Source: an uncultured Lachnospiraceae bacterium
GTDB lineage: Bacteria; Bacillota; Clostridia; Lachnospirales; Lachnospiraceae
Assembly (NCBI GenBank): GCA_910584685.1
Contig: CAJUAO010000009.1
Coordinates: forward strand, 1-64,000
DNA length: 64,000 nt
Direction: 5' to 3'
The notes below the pieces were generated by a model. It ran no database searches. It was not told the DNA's origin and saw nothing but the letters and a program-made list of their open reading frames with translations. Made by a program: the position numbers and the translations under genes. Each line of letters begins with the position of its first letter. The stretch's first letter is position 1. This document shows, piece after piece, positions 1-7,796 of this stretch.

Positions 1-60
1 CTGCCGCACCCTGTCCCTGCCCTAAAGCCTTACACTCCCTTTATTCTTAAGCCCCTCATT
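1..60. repeat. Truncated end of a giant-hairpin repeat (family 1)
   Basis: Bases 35-55 are identical over 21 nt to bases 16025-16045, which lie in the right outer arm of the giant hairpin at 15750-16066. The surrounding bases are similarly C/T-rich in both places. I infer that the window begins inside another copy of that element, located downstream of the NERD gene stop. From 60 to 206 the sequence is AT-rich with no gene that I can support. Confidence 0.55.
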
Positions 61-206
61 GGGAGAAAGTTACATTTTTTAATTTGATATTTGTGCTTTT
101 CACATATTAATCTGTGTAAATAATTTGAGCTTAATTAATACCAGATAAGGATATTTTTTTTGCAAGCATATTGAAAAAAAATTTCATATACAATAACTTT
201 ATCTAA

Positions 207-839
207 TTATGATTGACCCACATCCCGCTGCAACAGCGTAATAATCTGTTCTATCTCTTTGGGAAGAAGATGATTTTTTCCTTCCGTATGAACTGCCCTG
301 TCAATATCCAAAAGACTAAAAATGATACACTCACTCTCCACAGGGCTATTTTGATTGAGCAAAATAACATACCCTTCCACCCATACTTTAATCTGATTGA
401 ACTTAAGGTACTGCGCCAGCAAATAAACCTGCCTTTTTAACTGCCTGATTGGATTTTTCACCTGCTTTTCATACACATTTCCTGAAGCCGTGATTTTTAT
501 TTTCTGCCATTCATAATCCCCTTCATCCCCCACCAACTGGCCACTGTAATTCTTGACCTCGAAAATAAATACCCCAAATCTATTGACAACAATACAGTCC
601 ATCTCTGCCTGTCTGCCATCATGCGTTATTTCTACGTTCGTAAGCAGATAATCACCTTCCTTAAGAACCCGGCGAATGATTTCCCCCGCAATTTCTTCTC
701 CATGCCTGCCTGCCCGCCTGCTTGCAGATTCAAATGTCCAATCTAAGGAATATAGCCATTTTATAAACAAAGCTACCAGCCAAATACACAGAACAACCAA
801 CAGTATCTTAATTGCGGCTACCACCCATTTTAGCTCCAT
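207..839 (-). CDS. Membrane-anchored NERD (nuclease-related) domain protein
   Basis: A 210-residue protein with one hydrophobic segment at about residues 5-28, followed by a NERD domain at about 45-155. The visible motif runs from GEEIAGEIIRRVL through 'AEMDCIVVNRFGVFIFEVKNY', the acidic/EVK core shared with restriction-endonuclease-like folds. NERD proteins are thought to act in DNA or RNA processing, but the function of stand-alone versions is unknown. The start has an AGAGGAAAG ribosome binding site 4-5 nt upstream. A weak promoter (TTGAAG, 17 nt, TACATT) lies between it and the truncated recombinase gene. It is probably a single-gene unit. Confidence 0.8.
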   Translation of the reverse strand: MELKWVVAAIKILLVVLCIWLVALFIKWLYSLDWTFESASRRAGRHGEEIAGEIIRRVLKEGDYLLTNVEITHDGRQAEMDCIVVNRFGVFIFEVKNYSGQLVGDEGDYEWQKIKITASGNVYEKQVKNPIRQLKRQVYLLAQYLKFNQIKVWVEGYVILLNQNSPVESECIIFSLLDIDRAVHTEGKNHLLPKEIEQIITLLQRDVGQS

Positions 840-946
840 ATACTTTCCTCTTTTCCAATATTCATCATTAATGTAAATCCTACCATATTTCCCTTCAATA
901 TTTCATGATTTTCTTATTACTGCAAAAGGGAATTGTCTGCTTTCAC

Positions 947-1690
947 CTACTTAACATCCTGTTTCCTCAGCGTTTCCGGACTTATCTGCCCTATAAGCCC
1001 TGCTTTCTTTCCATATTCCTTTATTTTTTTCCAAAAGCCCTGTCGCGTAAGCCTTTCTCCTCTATAGCTTAAAAACAGATATTGGCTTTCACCCTTTAAA
1101 AGACAATCTCTTCCGCTATTTATGTATTCCCTGAGGGCCTTATTTACATTCTGTGATATTGTGTAAGTTTTTTCTGTATTGGAATTTCTGCAATTAATAT
1201 ATCCCATGTTGAGATTTATGTCCGTTATAAGTATGCCTGTAATTTCTCCCACTCTCATTCCCGTATCAGTCATTAATAATATCATGGCTTTATCTCTAAG
1301 AGTAATTGGTGCATTTCCGTTTATATTTGAAATAAGCTTGTCAGTAACCTCCTTTGAGCTTTGCTTTCTATCCTTTTTCACTATTTTCGGAGCCGTCACA
1401 AGCTCCGTCGGCTCACCCTTTATATATCCCCTGAGCAAAAGAAAATGAAAAAAGGTCTTCATTGATGAAATAGCCCTTGTAATTGATAAGGGTGATTTTC
1501 CTTCCTTTTCCATATGCAGAATATATGAATTGATATTTGTGTATGTAATCCTGTCCAAATCGTATATTTCATTGCTTCTCATATATTCATACATGCCGGA
1601 AATATCTCTTTTATATGAGTCTATTGTGTTTGACGTTCTCTTTTTAGTATTTTTAAGATATAAGGTAAATTCCTTAAGCTTTTCATCCAT
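947..1690 (-). CDS. XerD-like tyrosine recombinase, C-terminally truncated and lacking the catalytic tyrosine
   Basis: 247 residues against about 290-300 for XerC/XerD. The N-terminal SAM-like core-binding domain (about 1-90) and most of the catalytic fold (about 105-247) are present. The first catalytic Arg is in 'TDTGMRVGEI'. Where XerD reads SPHxLRHxFATH, this protein reads SPETLRKQDVK and stops, so the box II His is replaced by Glu and the following His and nucleophilic Tyr are absent. The three frames downstream of the stop show no continuation of the catalytic box, so a simple frameshift does not explain it. The gene lies next to spoIIM, a usual xerD position. It is either a decaying gene or a catalytically dead paralogue. 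Confidence 0.75.
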   Translation of the reverse strand: MDEKLKEFTLYLKNTKKRTSNTIDSYKRDISGMYEYMRSNEIYDLDRITYTNINSYILHMEKEGKSPLSITRAISSMKTFFHFLLLRGYIKGEPTELVTAPKIVKKDRKQSSKEVTDKLISNINGNAPITLRDKAMILLMTDTGMRVGEITGILITDINLNMGYINCRNSNTEKTYTISQNVNKALREYINSGRDCLLKGESQYLFLSYRGERLTRQGFWKKIKEYGKKAGLIGQISPETLRKQDVK

Positions 1691-1744
1691 CTCGTTCTCT
1701 CCGTAAAAGTTTAAAAAATTATGTAAAGGATTTAATTAAAAATT

Positions 1745-2407
1745 TTAAAAAAAGCTGCCCATAATTCCCATATTTACATATACGTCAAGAAATGCCGTAA
1801 TCACAAGCAGCACTATCACCCACACTATGGCAAGCAGTATCTTTCTCCCCTCTGTAACCTCACATAAAAAAATTTTTATGCTTTCAAAAATTCCGCCTCC
1901 CAGACATCTGTTTTTTCTGTAGTTTTTTATCTTTTCATTTATAAGCTTTCCAAAGGAAATCATTATCCAGAGCATTATTCCGTATGTAATGTAGTGGGGA
2001 AAAATACTCAATAAATATATAAGCACTCCGCCAATACCATATTTTAATACCGACGAGGATATAAGGAGAGATATAACCACTCCCTTATAGCCGCAAAATA
2101 AATTTAAGAAAACAGAGCCTACAGATGTAGGTGATAACAAAAATATTAAAAACGCCTCCAAGGCGTAATCCCTTAGGGAATACCAAAAAAGGCTTTTTTT
2201 ATCTACAATGATATTTCCGTAAGTTTCCATAAAGTACGTTGTATAAATACCAAGCTTGTCATAAAAATACTCGCAAAAAATATTCATACAAAGAGTTCCC
2301 AAAATGATGCCTAAAAAAAACCATACAAAAAACCTGTATTTTCCGTAAAACTCCCGTATGCCGTTAAGCTCTATGGTTTTTATCCTGCCCCTTATTATTT
2401 TTTCCAT
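1745..2407 (-). CDS. spoIIM: Stage II sporulation protein M
   Basis: 220-residue polytopic membrane protein of the SpoIIM family. SpoIIM forms the DMP machine with SpoIID and SpoIIP for septal peptidoglycan removal during engulfment. About five hydrophobic segments are visible (about 27-48, 80-100, 105-125, 128-155, 190-210), including the family-typical stretch around 'LSIFPHYITYGIML'. The start has GGAGG 5-6 nt upstream. It lies upstream of the truncated xerD-like gene with 54 nt between them, so the two are probably co-transcribed. It is direct evidence for a spore-forming lineage. Confidence 0.88.
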   Translation of the reverse strand: MEKIIRGRIKTIELNGIREFYGKYRFFVWFFLGIILGTLCMNIFCEYFYDKLGIYTTYFMETYGNIIVDKKSLFWYSLRDYALEAFLIFLLSPTSVGSVFLNLFCGYKGVVISLLISSSVLKYGIGGVLIYLLSIFPHYITYGIMLWIMISFGKLINEKIKNYRKNRCLGGGIFESIKIFLCEVTEGRKILLAIVWVIVLLVITAFLDVYVNMGIMGSFF

Positions 2408-2480
2408 GTCATCCTCCCTGTTATATCTGCCTGTTTTATAGGGAAATATATGAACAGGAAAAAAAATTTATTCCATATTA

Positions 2481-3068
2481 TTATAATCTGTATGCTTCCT
2501 TCTCTACAATATCATAAATGTTTTTTCCGGCTTTTCTTTCAAAGTATTCTTTCAATCTTATATTTGAATCCCATTTTTCTTGCGGATATGAGCCATACCT
2601 TCTTTTTACGTCACCCATACGCTCCTCTATATCCAATATTTTCTCACTTCCTGCAAGTGAATCACATAACTGAATCAATCTGTCATAATCATCTGGAATA
2701 ACTTTATGCAATTCAATATTAATCAGTTCCAATTCTTCATGGGTAACATCAAAATTGCCAATATACTCTTTCACGGATTGATTGTTAAAAGAATGTGTAA
2801 GACAAATCCTTGCTGCTTCATCATATCCCAATGACATCATATATGTATAGCCGTCTGATACATGTCTTAAATGACTGACGCCAAACCTTCTCCCAATATC
2901 ATGAAGCAATCCAAGTATATATGCCTTTTCGGAATCTAACCCGGGACATGCTCCGGCTATTTTTTCAGCGCAATGCGCCGCAATCCTGCTGTGGTTTCCC
3001 CAAGGTCCGGGATTACATAACTCAGCTTCCTTTAATAATCTTTCAGCCTCGTCCTTTGTTGGTATCAT
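2481..3068 (-). CDS. HD domain phosphohydrolase
   Basis: 195-residue soluble protein with an HD-type metal-dependent phosphohydrolase domain. Visible motifs are 'NHSRIAAHCAEKIA' (first His), 'LGLLHDIGRR' (the HD pair at about 55-60) and a conserved 'HLRHVSDGYTYM' helix. Proteins of this size are usually annotated as predicted HD-superfamily hydrolases, with substrates such as nucleotides or phosphate esters. The substrate cannot be told from sequence. It has a GGAGGAAA ribosome binding site about 9 nt upstream and lies between the NUDIX gene and spoIIM on the same strand. Confidence 0.78.
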   Translation of the reverse strand: MIPTKDEAERLLKEAELCNPGPWGNHSRIAAHCAEKIAGACPGLDSEKAYILGLLHDIGRRFGVSHLRHVSDGYTYMMSLGYDEAARICLTHSFNNQSVKEYIGNFDVTHEELELINIELHKVIPDDYDRLIQLCDSLAGSEKILDIEERMGDVKRRYGSYPQEKWDSNIRLKEYFERKAGKNIYDIVEKEAYRL

Positions 3069-3103
3069 ACTTGTTTTTCCTCCCCAGTTCCTGATTAATA
3101 CCT

Positions 3104-3649
3104 CTATTTCTTAGCATATTTATGCGCATACGCCAAAATGGCTGACACTGTCTTTGCATCCTGTATGGTACAGTCATACACCATATTTACCAGTGTCTCT
3201 ATGTCATATTCAATTACATCTACATATTCACCCTCGTCAAGATGCTGCTTTGACGGTACAAGATTTTCAGCCACATATATATCTATCAGTTCATTGCAAA
3301 AGGCAACCGTAGTTTTTATGCTCAAAAGAAGCGTAAGATTATCAGACCTGTAGCCTGTCTCCTCCTCAAGCTCCCTTGCCGCGCAATCCCTTGTTGGCTC
3401 GTCAGGGGTATTTCTTCCCCCTGCAGGTATCTCTATGGTAAATCTGTCTAACGCATTTCTGTACTGACGTACCATTAAAAGCTTTCCGTCGTCTGTAACG
3501 GGAATAACTGCAGCGGCTCCCGTATGCTTTATAAAATCATAATACTGGATATGTCCGTCCTTATCCTCTATTGTATCCTTGTATAATTCTGTTATTGCTC
3601 CCTTATATACCAGCTCTCTGTTTGTCCGCTTAATAGGTTTATTTTCCAT
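3104..3649 (-). CDS. NUDIX hydrolase, ADP-ribose pyrophosphatase type
   Basis: 181 residues from the chosen ATG at 3649, which has AGGTGG 7 nt upstream. A longer reading frame begins at 3691 but would overlap proC and has no better ribosome binding site. The Nudix box GxxxxxExxxxxxxRELxEEtG is complete, with key residues in 'GGRNTPDEPTRDCAARELEE' followed by ETG. The N-terminal 'KGAITELYKDTIEDKDG' and the 'FIKHTGAAAVIPV' strand match ADP-sugar pyrophosphatases of the NudF type. Such enzymes hydrolyse ADP-ribose to AMP and ribose 5-phosphate. It follows proC by 13 nt, so the two are likely co-transcribed. Confidence 0.85.
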   Translation of the reverse strand: MENKPIKRTNRELVYKGAITELYKDTIEDKDGHIQYYDFIKHTGAAAVIPVTDDGKLLMVRQYRNALDRFTIEIPAGGRNTPDEPTRDCAARELEEETGYRSDNLTLLLSIKTTVAFCNELIDIYVAENLVPSKQHLDEGEYVDVIEYDIETLVNMVYDCTIQDAKTVSAILAYAHKYAKK

Positions 3650-3662
3650 AATATTCCACCTC

Positions 3663-4466
3663 TTATTTTTTATTAAATCCCTCTGCCACATTATAGCATG
3701 CTTCGACAGCCTTAATAATGCTGCTTCTAAAGCCGTGCTCCTCTAAAGCCGCTACTCCCGCTATGGTAGTTCCTCCCGGGGAGCATACCATATCCTTTAG
3801 CTCTCCCGGATGCTTTCCTGTTTCAAGAACCATTTTTGCAGCGCCAAGCACTGTCTGGGCTACCATTTCATATGCTGCCCCTCTCGGCATTCCCTTCATA
3901 ACCGCTGCGTCCGCCATAGCCTCTATAAACATATATACATATGCGGGAGAGCTTCCCGATGCGCATGTGACGGCGCTCATAAGCCGCTCCTCCACTATCC
4001 TGTATTTTCCAAAGGAGCCGAAAAGCTTTGCTATTACATCCTTTTCCTCAAAATTTAAAAGCTTATCGTCATAGCATATTCCTGTCATACCCTCGCCTAA
4101 CAGCGCAGGCGTATTCGGCATTGCCCGCACAATTCTTGAATTAAACCCAAGGGCGTCCTTAAGGCTTTGTATTGTTATTCCCGGCGCTATGGATATAATG
4201 ACATTATCTTCCTTTACAATATTTTCTATATTGTGCAAAACCTGATTATAAAACTGCGGCTTAACTGCCAGCACAATATATTTTGCGCTGTTTGCAAGCT
4301 CTGCATTTGTTTCCGCATAGGCTACCTTTGTTTCCTTTGCCACAGTTATCATTCTTTCCGTATTTACATCGGTAAAAATCAGCTCTCCGCTGCTAAATAC
4401 GCTAAGGGCTCCCTTTAACATGGCGTATCCCATGTTTCCCATGCCAATAAATCCTATTTTTGCCAT
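3663..4466 (-). CDS. proC: Pyrroline-5-carboxylate reductase
   Basis: 267 residues, the usual ProC length. It reduces 1-pyrroline-5-carboxylate to L-proline with NAD(P)H, the last step of proline synthesis. The N-terminal Rossmann motif is IGFIGMGNMG (residues 4-13). The family signature 'SSPAYVYMFIEAMADAAV' at about 172-190 and the C-terminal 'CSPGGTTIAGVAALE' are both present. An AAAGGA site lies 9 nt before the ATG. The 102 nt before it, towards the HAD gene, are T-rich with a short tandem repeat and a GGTTAC/GTAACC palindrome. Confidence 0.93.
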   Translation of the reverse strand: MAKIGFIGMGNMGYAMLKGALSVFSSGELIFTDVNTERMITVAKETKVAYAETNAELANSAKYIVLAVKPQFYNQVLHNIENIVKEDNVIISIAPGITIQSLKDALGFNSRIVRAMPNTPALLGEGMTGICYDDKLLNFEEKDVIAKLFGSFGKYRIVEERLMSAVTCASGSSPAYVYMFIEAMADAAVMKGMPRGAAYEMVAQTVLGAAKMVLETGKHPGELKDMVCSPGGTTIAGVAALEEHGFRSSIIKAVEACYNVAEGFNKK

Positions 4467-4568
4467 ACTTTCAATTCCTTTCTATACTTTTGTTTGTTTT
4501 TTATATTTTTTGTTTTTTATATTTTCTCTTTTTTATTTTATTTCCGGTTACGGTAACCCTGCAGATGC

Positions 4569-5213
4569 CTAAAAATATTTCAGCAAATCCTTTGGATTAT
4601 CTATAAATCGCTGTCCTCCGGCAGCCTCAAGCTGTTTTTTGTCCCTAAAGCCCCATGTAACATATACCCCGTAAAGCCCGGAATTTTCTGCCGTAGCTAT
4701 ATCTACCTCTGAATCTCCTACGTATATGGTTTCGCTGGCTTTGCTGGAAAGAGCTTTAAGGGCCTCATTAACTGGCTCTGCCGACGGCTTTCTTTCTCTT
4801 ATTCCATTGTCGCCTACCGCTACGTTAATAATATCACCAAAATACTTTTTATTCAATTCATTTACTGCTTTTTGATTTTTATTTGTTACAATGGCAAGCT
4901 TTATTCCCATATTATAAAGCTTAATAATAAGCTCTGGCACACCCTCATAAGGCTTAGTCTTTATATTGCAGTTTTCAGTATAATAATTCTTATATTCATC
5001 AAATACCTTTTCATACTGCTCCTCTGTCACAAAATCAGGCACCGCCCTTCTCACAAGCATACCTATTCCGTTCCCAACAAAGCCTCTCACCTCTTCAATA
5101 GTCCTTTCCTTATATCTGAAGGTTTTCATTGTATGATTTACACAATCAGTCAAATCCTCAAGAGTATTAAGCAAGGTTCCGTCTAAATCAAAAATAACCG
5201 TATTATACTTCAT
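4569..5213 (-). CDS. HAD-family phosphatase, phosphoglycolate-phosphatase-like
   Basis: 214 residues of the HAD superfamily subfamily IA. Motif I is 'FDLDGTLLNTLEDL' (nucleophile Asp9 and acid/base Asp11), motif II 'LAIVTNK', and motif III/IV 'YVGDSEVDIATAENSG'. The helical cap between about 17 and 85 fits Gph/PpaX-type phosphatases, which act on phosphoglycolate or pyrophosphate. The actual substrate is not resolvable. The start has AAAGGA 6 nt upstream. It follows the DRE-TIM aldolase gene after a terminator, so it probably starts its own transcript. Confidence 0.82.
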   Translation of the reverse strand: MKYNTVIFDLDGTLLNTLEDLTDCVNHTMKTFRYKERTIEEVRGFVGNGIGMLVRRAVPDFVTEEQYEKVFDEYKNYYTENCNIKTKPYEGVPELIIKLYNMGIKLAIVTNKNQKAVNELNKKYFGDIINVAVGDNGIRERKPSAEPVNEALKALSSKASETIYVGDSEVDIATAENSGLYGVYVTWGFRDKKQLEAAGGQRFIDNPKDLLKYF

Positions 5214-5253
5214 ATTCTGTCCTTTCTGTATTAGCAGGTATCTTTCAAATTAA

Positions 5254-5298
5254 TTAAAAAAAGCGAAGTAACAGATGTCATACAGCTATTACTCCGCT
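5254..5298 (-). terminator. Intrinsic terminator after the aldolase gene
   Basis: Minus-strand hairpin with a 10-bp stem (5289-5298 with 5262-5271, one mismatch) and a 17-nt loop, followed by a run of seven T. It lies 70 nt downstream of the aldolase stop. Confidence 0.8.
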
Positions 5299-5367
5299 CC
5301 TTCTATTGTTTAAAATTCCATCTGCCTAAATTAGTAATGAAAAAATAAATTTAACTCTTATAATGCT

Positions 5368-6351
5368 TTAATCATTATCCATAAGCTCCTGCTGTAATTT
5401 CGCATAATCTGTCCTGCCGTCCTTAAGGAATTTTATGGCTGAACGTGGGTGGCTGTTAAATATACCCGTAAGAAGGTACGGAATATCATATCCCCAGATT
5501 ACGCCATCCTCCTTCATTTTAAGAATATGCTGCTCTACCAAATCCATAACAGGTACAAGATTATATTTTGGATTTTTCAGAAAGCCTAAAAGTGATTCCA
5601 TAAAGCAGTTTCCCGCTCCTCTGCCCATTCCGCTTACTGTAGCATCAAGGAGGCTTACTCCTCTCCTCATGGCAGAAATAGTATTTGCAAATGCAAGCTG
5701 CTGATTGTTATGGGCATGTATTCCCACTGTCTTTCCCGACGCTCTTGCTATGCTTACATATTTGTCTGCCAGTCTTTCTATCTGCTCCGGATAAAAGGAG
5801 CCGAAGCTGTCTACAAGGTAAATAGTGTCTATTCCTCCGCTTTCTGCTATTAGCTTTAAGCCGCTGTTAAGCTCGTCGTCGCTTACCTTTGACACTGCCA
5901 TAATGTTTATGGACGTCTCATATCCCTTTGCCTTTGCATCCTCTGCCATCTCTATAGCCGCAGGTATCTGATGAATATAGCATGCTGTTCTTATTAGATC
6001 TATTACGCTATCCTTTCTTTCAAGAATATCCCTTTTGTAATCAGTTCTTCCTACATCTGCCATTACGGAAATCTTAAGCTCTGTGTTATTGTCTCCTACT
6101 ATAGCTCTAATATGCTCCTCATCACAGAATTTCCATTTTCCAAAATCCTTTACATCAAAAATATCCTTTGACGCCTTATATCCAAACTCCATATAGTCAA
6201 CGCCGGCTTTTACATTTGCTTTATATAAATCCTTTACAAATTCGTCTGCAAAGAAAAAATCATTTACTAATCCGCCGTCACGCAATGTACAGTCCATAAC
6301 CTTAATATCAGGTCTGAATGCCACCAGATTTCCATTGTTTGTCATATCCAT
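5368..6351 (-). CDS. DRE-TIM metallolyase family aldolase (HMGL-like)
   Basis: 327 residues with a TIM-barrel HMG-CoA-lyase-like catalytic domain. The DRE metal site is seen in 'VMDCTLRDGGLVNDF' (about 18-32) and the second metal motif in 'VGIHAHNNQQLAFANTI' (about 211-227), followed by 'DATVSGMGRGAGN'. Relatives include 4-hydroxy-2-oxovalerate aldolase and homocitrate/isopropylmalate synthases. The C-terminal communication and regulatory domains of isopropylmalate synthase are missing. The substrate is unknown. Similar proteins sit in capsule and glycan loci of Firmicutes, but no such genes flank it here. AAGGAA precedes the ATG. Confidence 0.82.
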   Translation of the reverse strand: MDMTNNGNLVAFRPDIKVMDCTLRDGGLVNDFFFADEFVKDLYKANVKAGVDYMEFGYKASKDIFDVKDFGKWKFCDEEHIRAIVGDNNTELKISVMADVGRTDYKRDILERKDSVIDLIRTACYIHQIPAAIEMAEDAKAKGYETSINIMAVSKVSDDELNSGLKLIAESGGIDTIYLVDSFGSFYPEQIERLADKYVSIARASGKTVGIHAHNNQQLAFANTISAMRRGVSLLDATVSGMGRGAGNCFMESLLGFLKNPKYNLVPVMDLVEQHILKMKEDGVIWGYDIPYLLTGIFNSHPRSAIKFLKDGRTDYAKLQQELMDND

Positions 6352-6470
6352 TTTCTACTTTCCTTTCCTATGTACAGTAATTTACATAATTTATTTGTGA
6401 CACTTTAAAGTGATAAAGCAGTTCTCAAACTTACATTACTATACTCCATATAAAATATTTTGTCAACCAA

Positions 6471-6550
6471 AAAGTGTCGTCTAAAGCCGACACTTGCAAA
6501 TTCGGCAGAGCCGAATTTGTGGCTTACATGATGGAATTTCTTATATATTA
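6471..6550 (-). repeat. Two-hairpin dispersed repeat, copy A (family 2)
   Basis: On the minus strand the unit reads as a GAAATTCC box, a hairpin of AAATTCGGC with GCCGAATTT (loop TCT), a GC dinucleotide, and a second hairpin AAGTGTCG/CGACACTT ending in a T-tract. It is nearly identical to the plus-strand unit at 49144-49213 and related to 31911-32023. It lies directly after a terminator hairpin at 6551-6580. An ORF covering this stretch on the minus strand is not a gene. Confidence 0.85.
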
Positions 6551-6581
6551 AAAAAGTACCGGCTTTTGCCGGCACTTTTTT
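6551..6581 (-). terminator. Intrinsic terminator abutting the preceding stop codon
   Basis: A 13-bp hairpin (6551-6563 with 6568-6580, one A/C mismatch, loop TTTT). T-runs on both sides make it potentially bidirectional. It overlaps the TAA of the membrane-protein gene at 6580-6582. Confidence 0.8.
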
Positions 6582-7575
6582 ATTGACTGCCTCCCGCACC
6601 GTTCAGTACGTCATATACTTTCTTTAAATCCGCATCATTTTCAAGGGCTACGGAAAGCTGGGTGTTTATGTTTGAACATAAATCAAGATAATTCTGATTG
6701 TTCTGCACATTACTGGTATATAAATCCATCTCGTCGCCTACTTCAAAATTGTGTATAAGATAGCCTTCCCCTTCCTGTGCCTTTACCATAACAACCGCCT
6801 CCATGGCAGGAGCGCTTGTGGAAATATTTGTAAACTTCATATTATACGTTACAAATACAAGAATTTTTCCATCCTCTGTCTCATATCCTACATAGCAGTT
6901 TACGTCATGGATATCCTCAATGTATTTATTAAGATATATATAGTTATCCTTTGCCAGATTCTGCGTATTATCGCATATCTGTGAAAGCGCCTCATCATTC
7001 CACTGTACATACGTGTTTTTAAGGAACGACTCACAAACCTTATTATACGGTGAATCTGCCGGCTCGGCTATAAACATATTTTCATCCTCAGGATTACTTG
7101 CCGTAGTTTCATCCGTAGCCCCCTCCGTAGTATGTTCCTCCGCCAAATTTGTTTTTTTATCGGAATTTTTCTCAGCGTCATCACTTTTATTTATACTTGT
7201 GACAATAAGCGCCACCAGCAAAATAACAATAAGAACTCCCAGCGCGCTCCACAAAACCTTAAGCTTATTTTTCTCATAAAGCAAAATAAACTTTGGCTTT
7301 TTAAGCTTTCTTCCTTTAGCTTCAGGAGGCTTTACTTTTATTTTAGGTCTGCCTGCCGCCCTTCCCCTGCCTACTCCGGATTTGAAGCGGACCTCCTTAT
7401 TTCTATCCTTTTTTTCTGTGGATACGGCAGAATTTCGCGTCTTACTGTCACGTCTGCTAATTCTGCTTTTTTCCCTTGCATCCATATCGTCTAACTCTCT
7501 CTCAAGATATTCAGCTATCTCAAGAGCGTCATTTTCGTCGTCGTCAAATATATATTTATTATCCTTATCGTTCAC
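6580..7575 (-). CDS. Single-pass membrane protein with extracytoplasmic C-terminal domain, unknown function
   Basis: 331 residues from a GTG at 7575 preceded by GGAGG at 6 nt. The open frame continues to 7785, but that extension is antisense to tRNA-Arg and is not credible protein. The N-terminal half is cytoplasmic, acidic then basic. A single transmembrane helix lies at about 115-137 ('WSALGVLIVILLVALIVTSI'), followed by a Thr/Glu-rich linker and a C-terminal domain of about 160 residues (from 'NKVCESFLKN') whose predicted alpha/beta pattern resembles NTF2-like or cell-surface accessory domains. I do not recognise the family. The gene ends at a strong terminator. Confidence 0.7.
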   Translation of the reverse strand: MNDKDNKYIFDDDENDALEIAEYLERELDDMDAREKSRISRRDSKTRNSAVSTEKKDRNKEVRFKSGVGRGRAAGRPKIKVKPPEAKGRKLKKPKFILLYEKNKLKVLWSALGVLIVILLVALIVTSINKSDDAEKNSDKKTNLAEEHTTEGATDETTASNPEDENMFIAEPADSPYNKVCESFLKNTYVQWNDEALSQICDNTQNLAKDNYIYLNKYIEDIHDVNCYVGYETEDGKILVFVTYNMKFTNISTSAPAMEAVVMVKAQEGEGYLIHNFEVGDEMDLYTSNVQNNQNYLDLCSNINTQLSVALENDADLKKVYDVLNGAGGSQ

Positions 7576-7623
7576 CTTATCCTCCGTTCTGTCTGCATTT
7601 TTGCCGACATCCCAAATATGGTA

Positions 7624-7651
7624 TTGATATTTTTCTTGTTTTTGATATAAT
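7624..7651 (+). promoter_or_regulatory. Promoter of tRNA-Arg
   Basis: TTGATA at 7624-7629, 16-nt spacer and TATAAT at 7646-7651 on the plus strand. Position 7661, the tRNA 5' end, is 10 nt after the -10 box, so transcription would begin at or within a base or two of the mature 5' end. Confidence 0.7.
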
Positions 7652-7660
7652 ATATATGTT

Positions 7661-7732
7661 GCACTTGTAGTCCAATGGATAGAACGTACCTCTCCGGAAG
7701 GTAAAATGCGAGTTCGATTCTCGCCGAGTGCA
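7661..7732 (+). tRNA. tRNA-Arg (anticodon CCG)
   Basis: All four arms can be drawn. The acceptor GCACTTG pairs with CGAGTGC, the anticodon stem TACCT with AGGTA around loop CTCCGGA (anticodon CCG, reading CGG), and the T arm GCGAG with CTCGC around TTCGATT. The D stem GTCC/GAAC has one C-A mismatch. The discriminator is A7732, CCA is not encoded, and six T follow at once as terminator. It is the only tRNA in the window and runs antisense to the 5' leader of the gene at 6580-7575. Confidence 0.92.
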
Positions 7733-7796
7733 TTTTTTATATCTTTCTCTACGTCAAATCCAAAATAAAAATACAATATACGCAAACTGCGCTACA

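Noticed and set aside
840..946. Frameshift explanation for the truncated XerD-like gene
   Set aside because: None of the frames downstream of the stop encodes the missing HxxRH...Tyr region.
6405..6599. 64-codon minus-strand reading frame over repeat copy A and the terminator
   Set aside because: It is made of repeat and terminator sequence and would run through the stop region of the preceding gene's terminator.
7576..7785. 70-residue N-terminal extension of the membrane protein at 6580-7575
   Set aside because: It is antisense to tRNA-Arg and its promoter. A GTG with GGAGG follows immediately.
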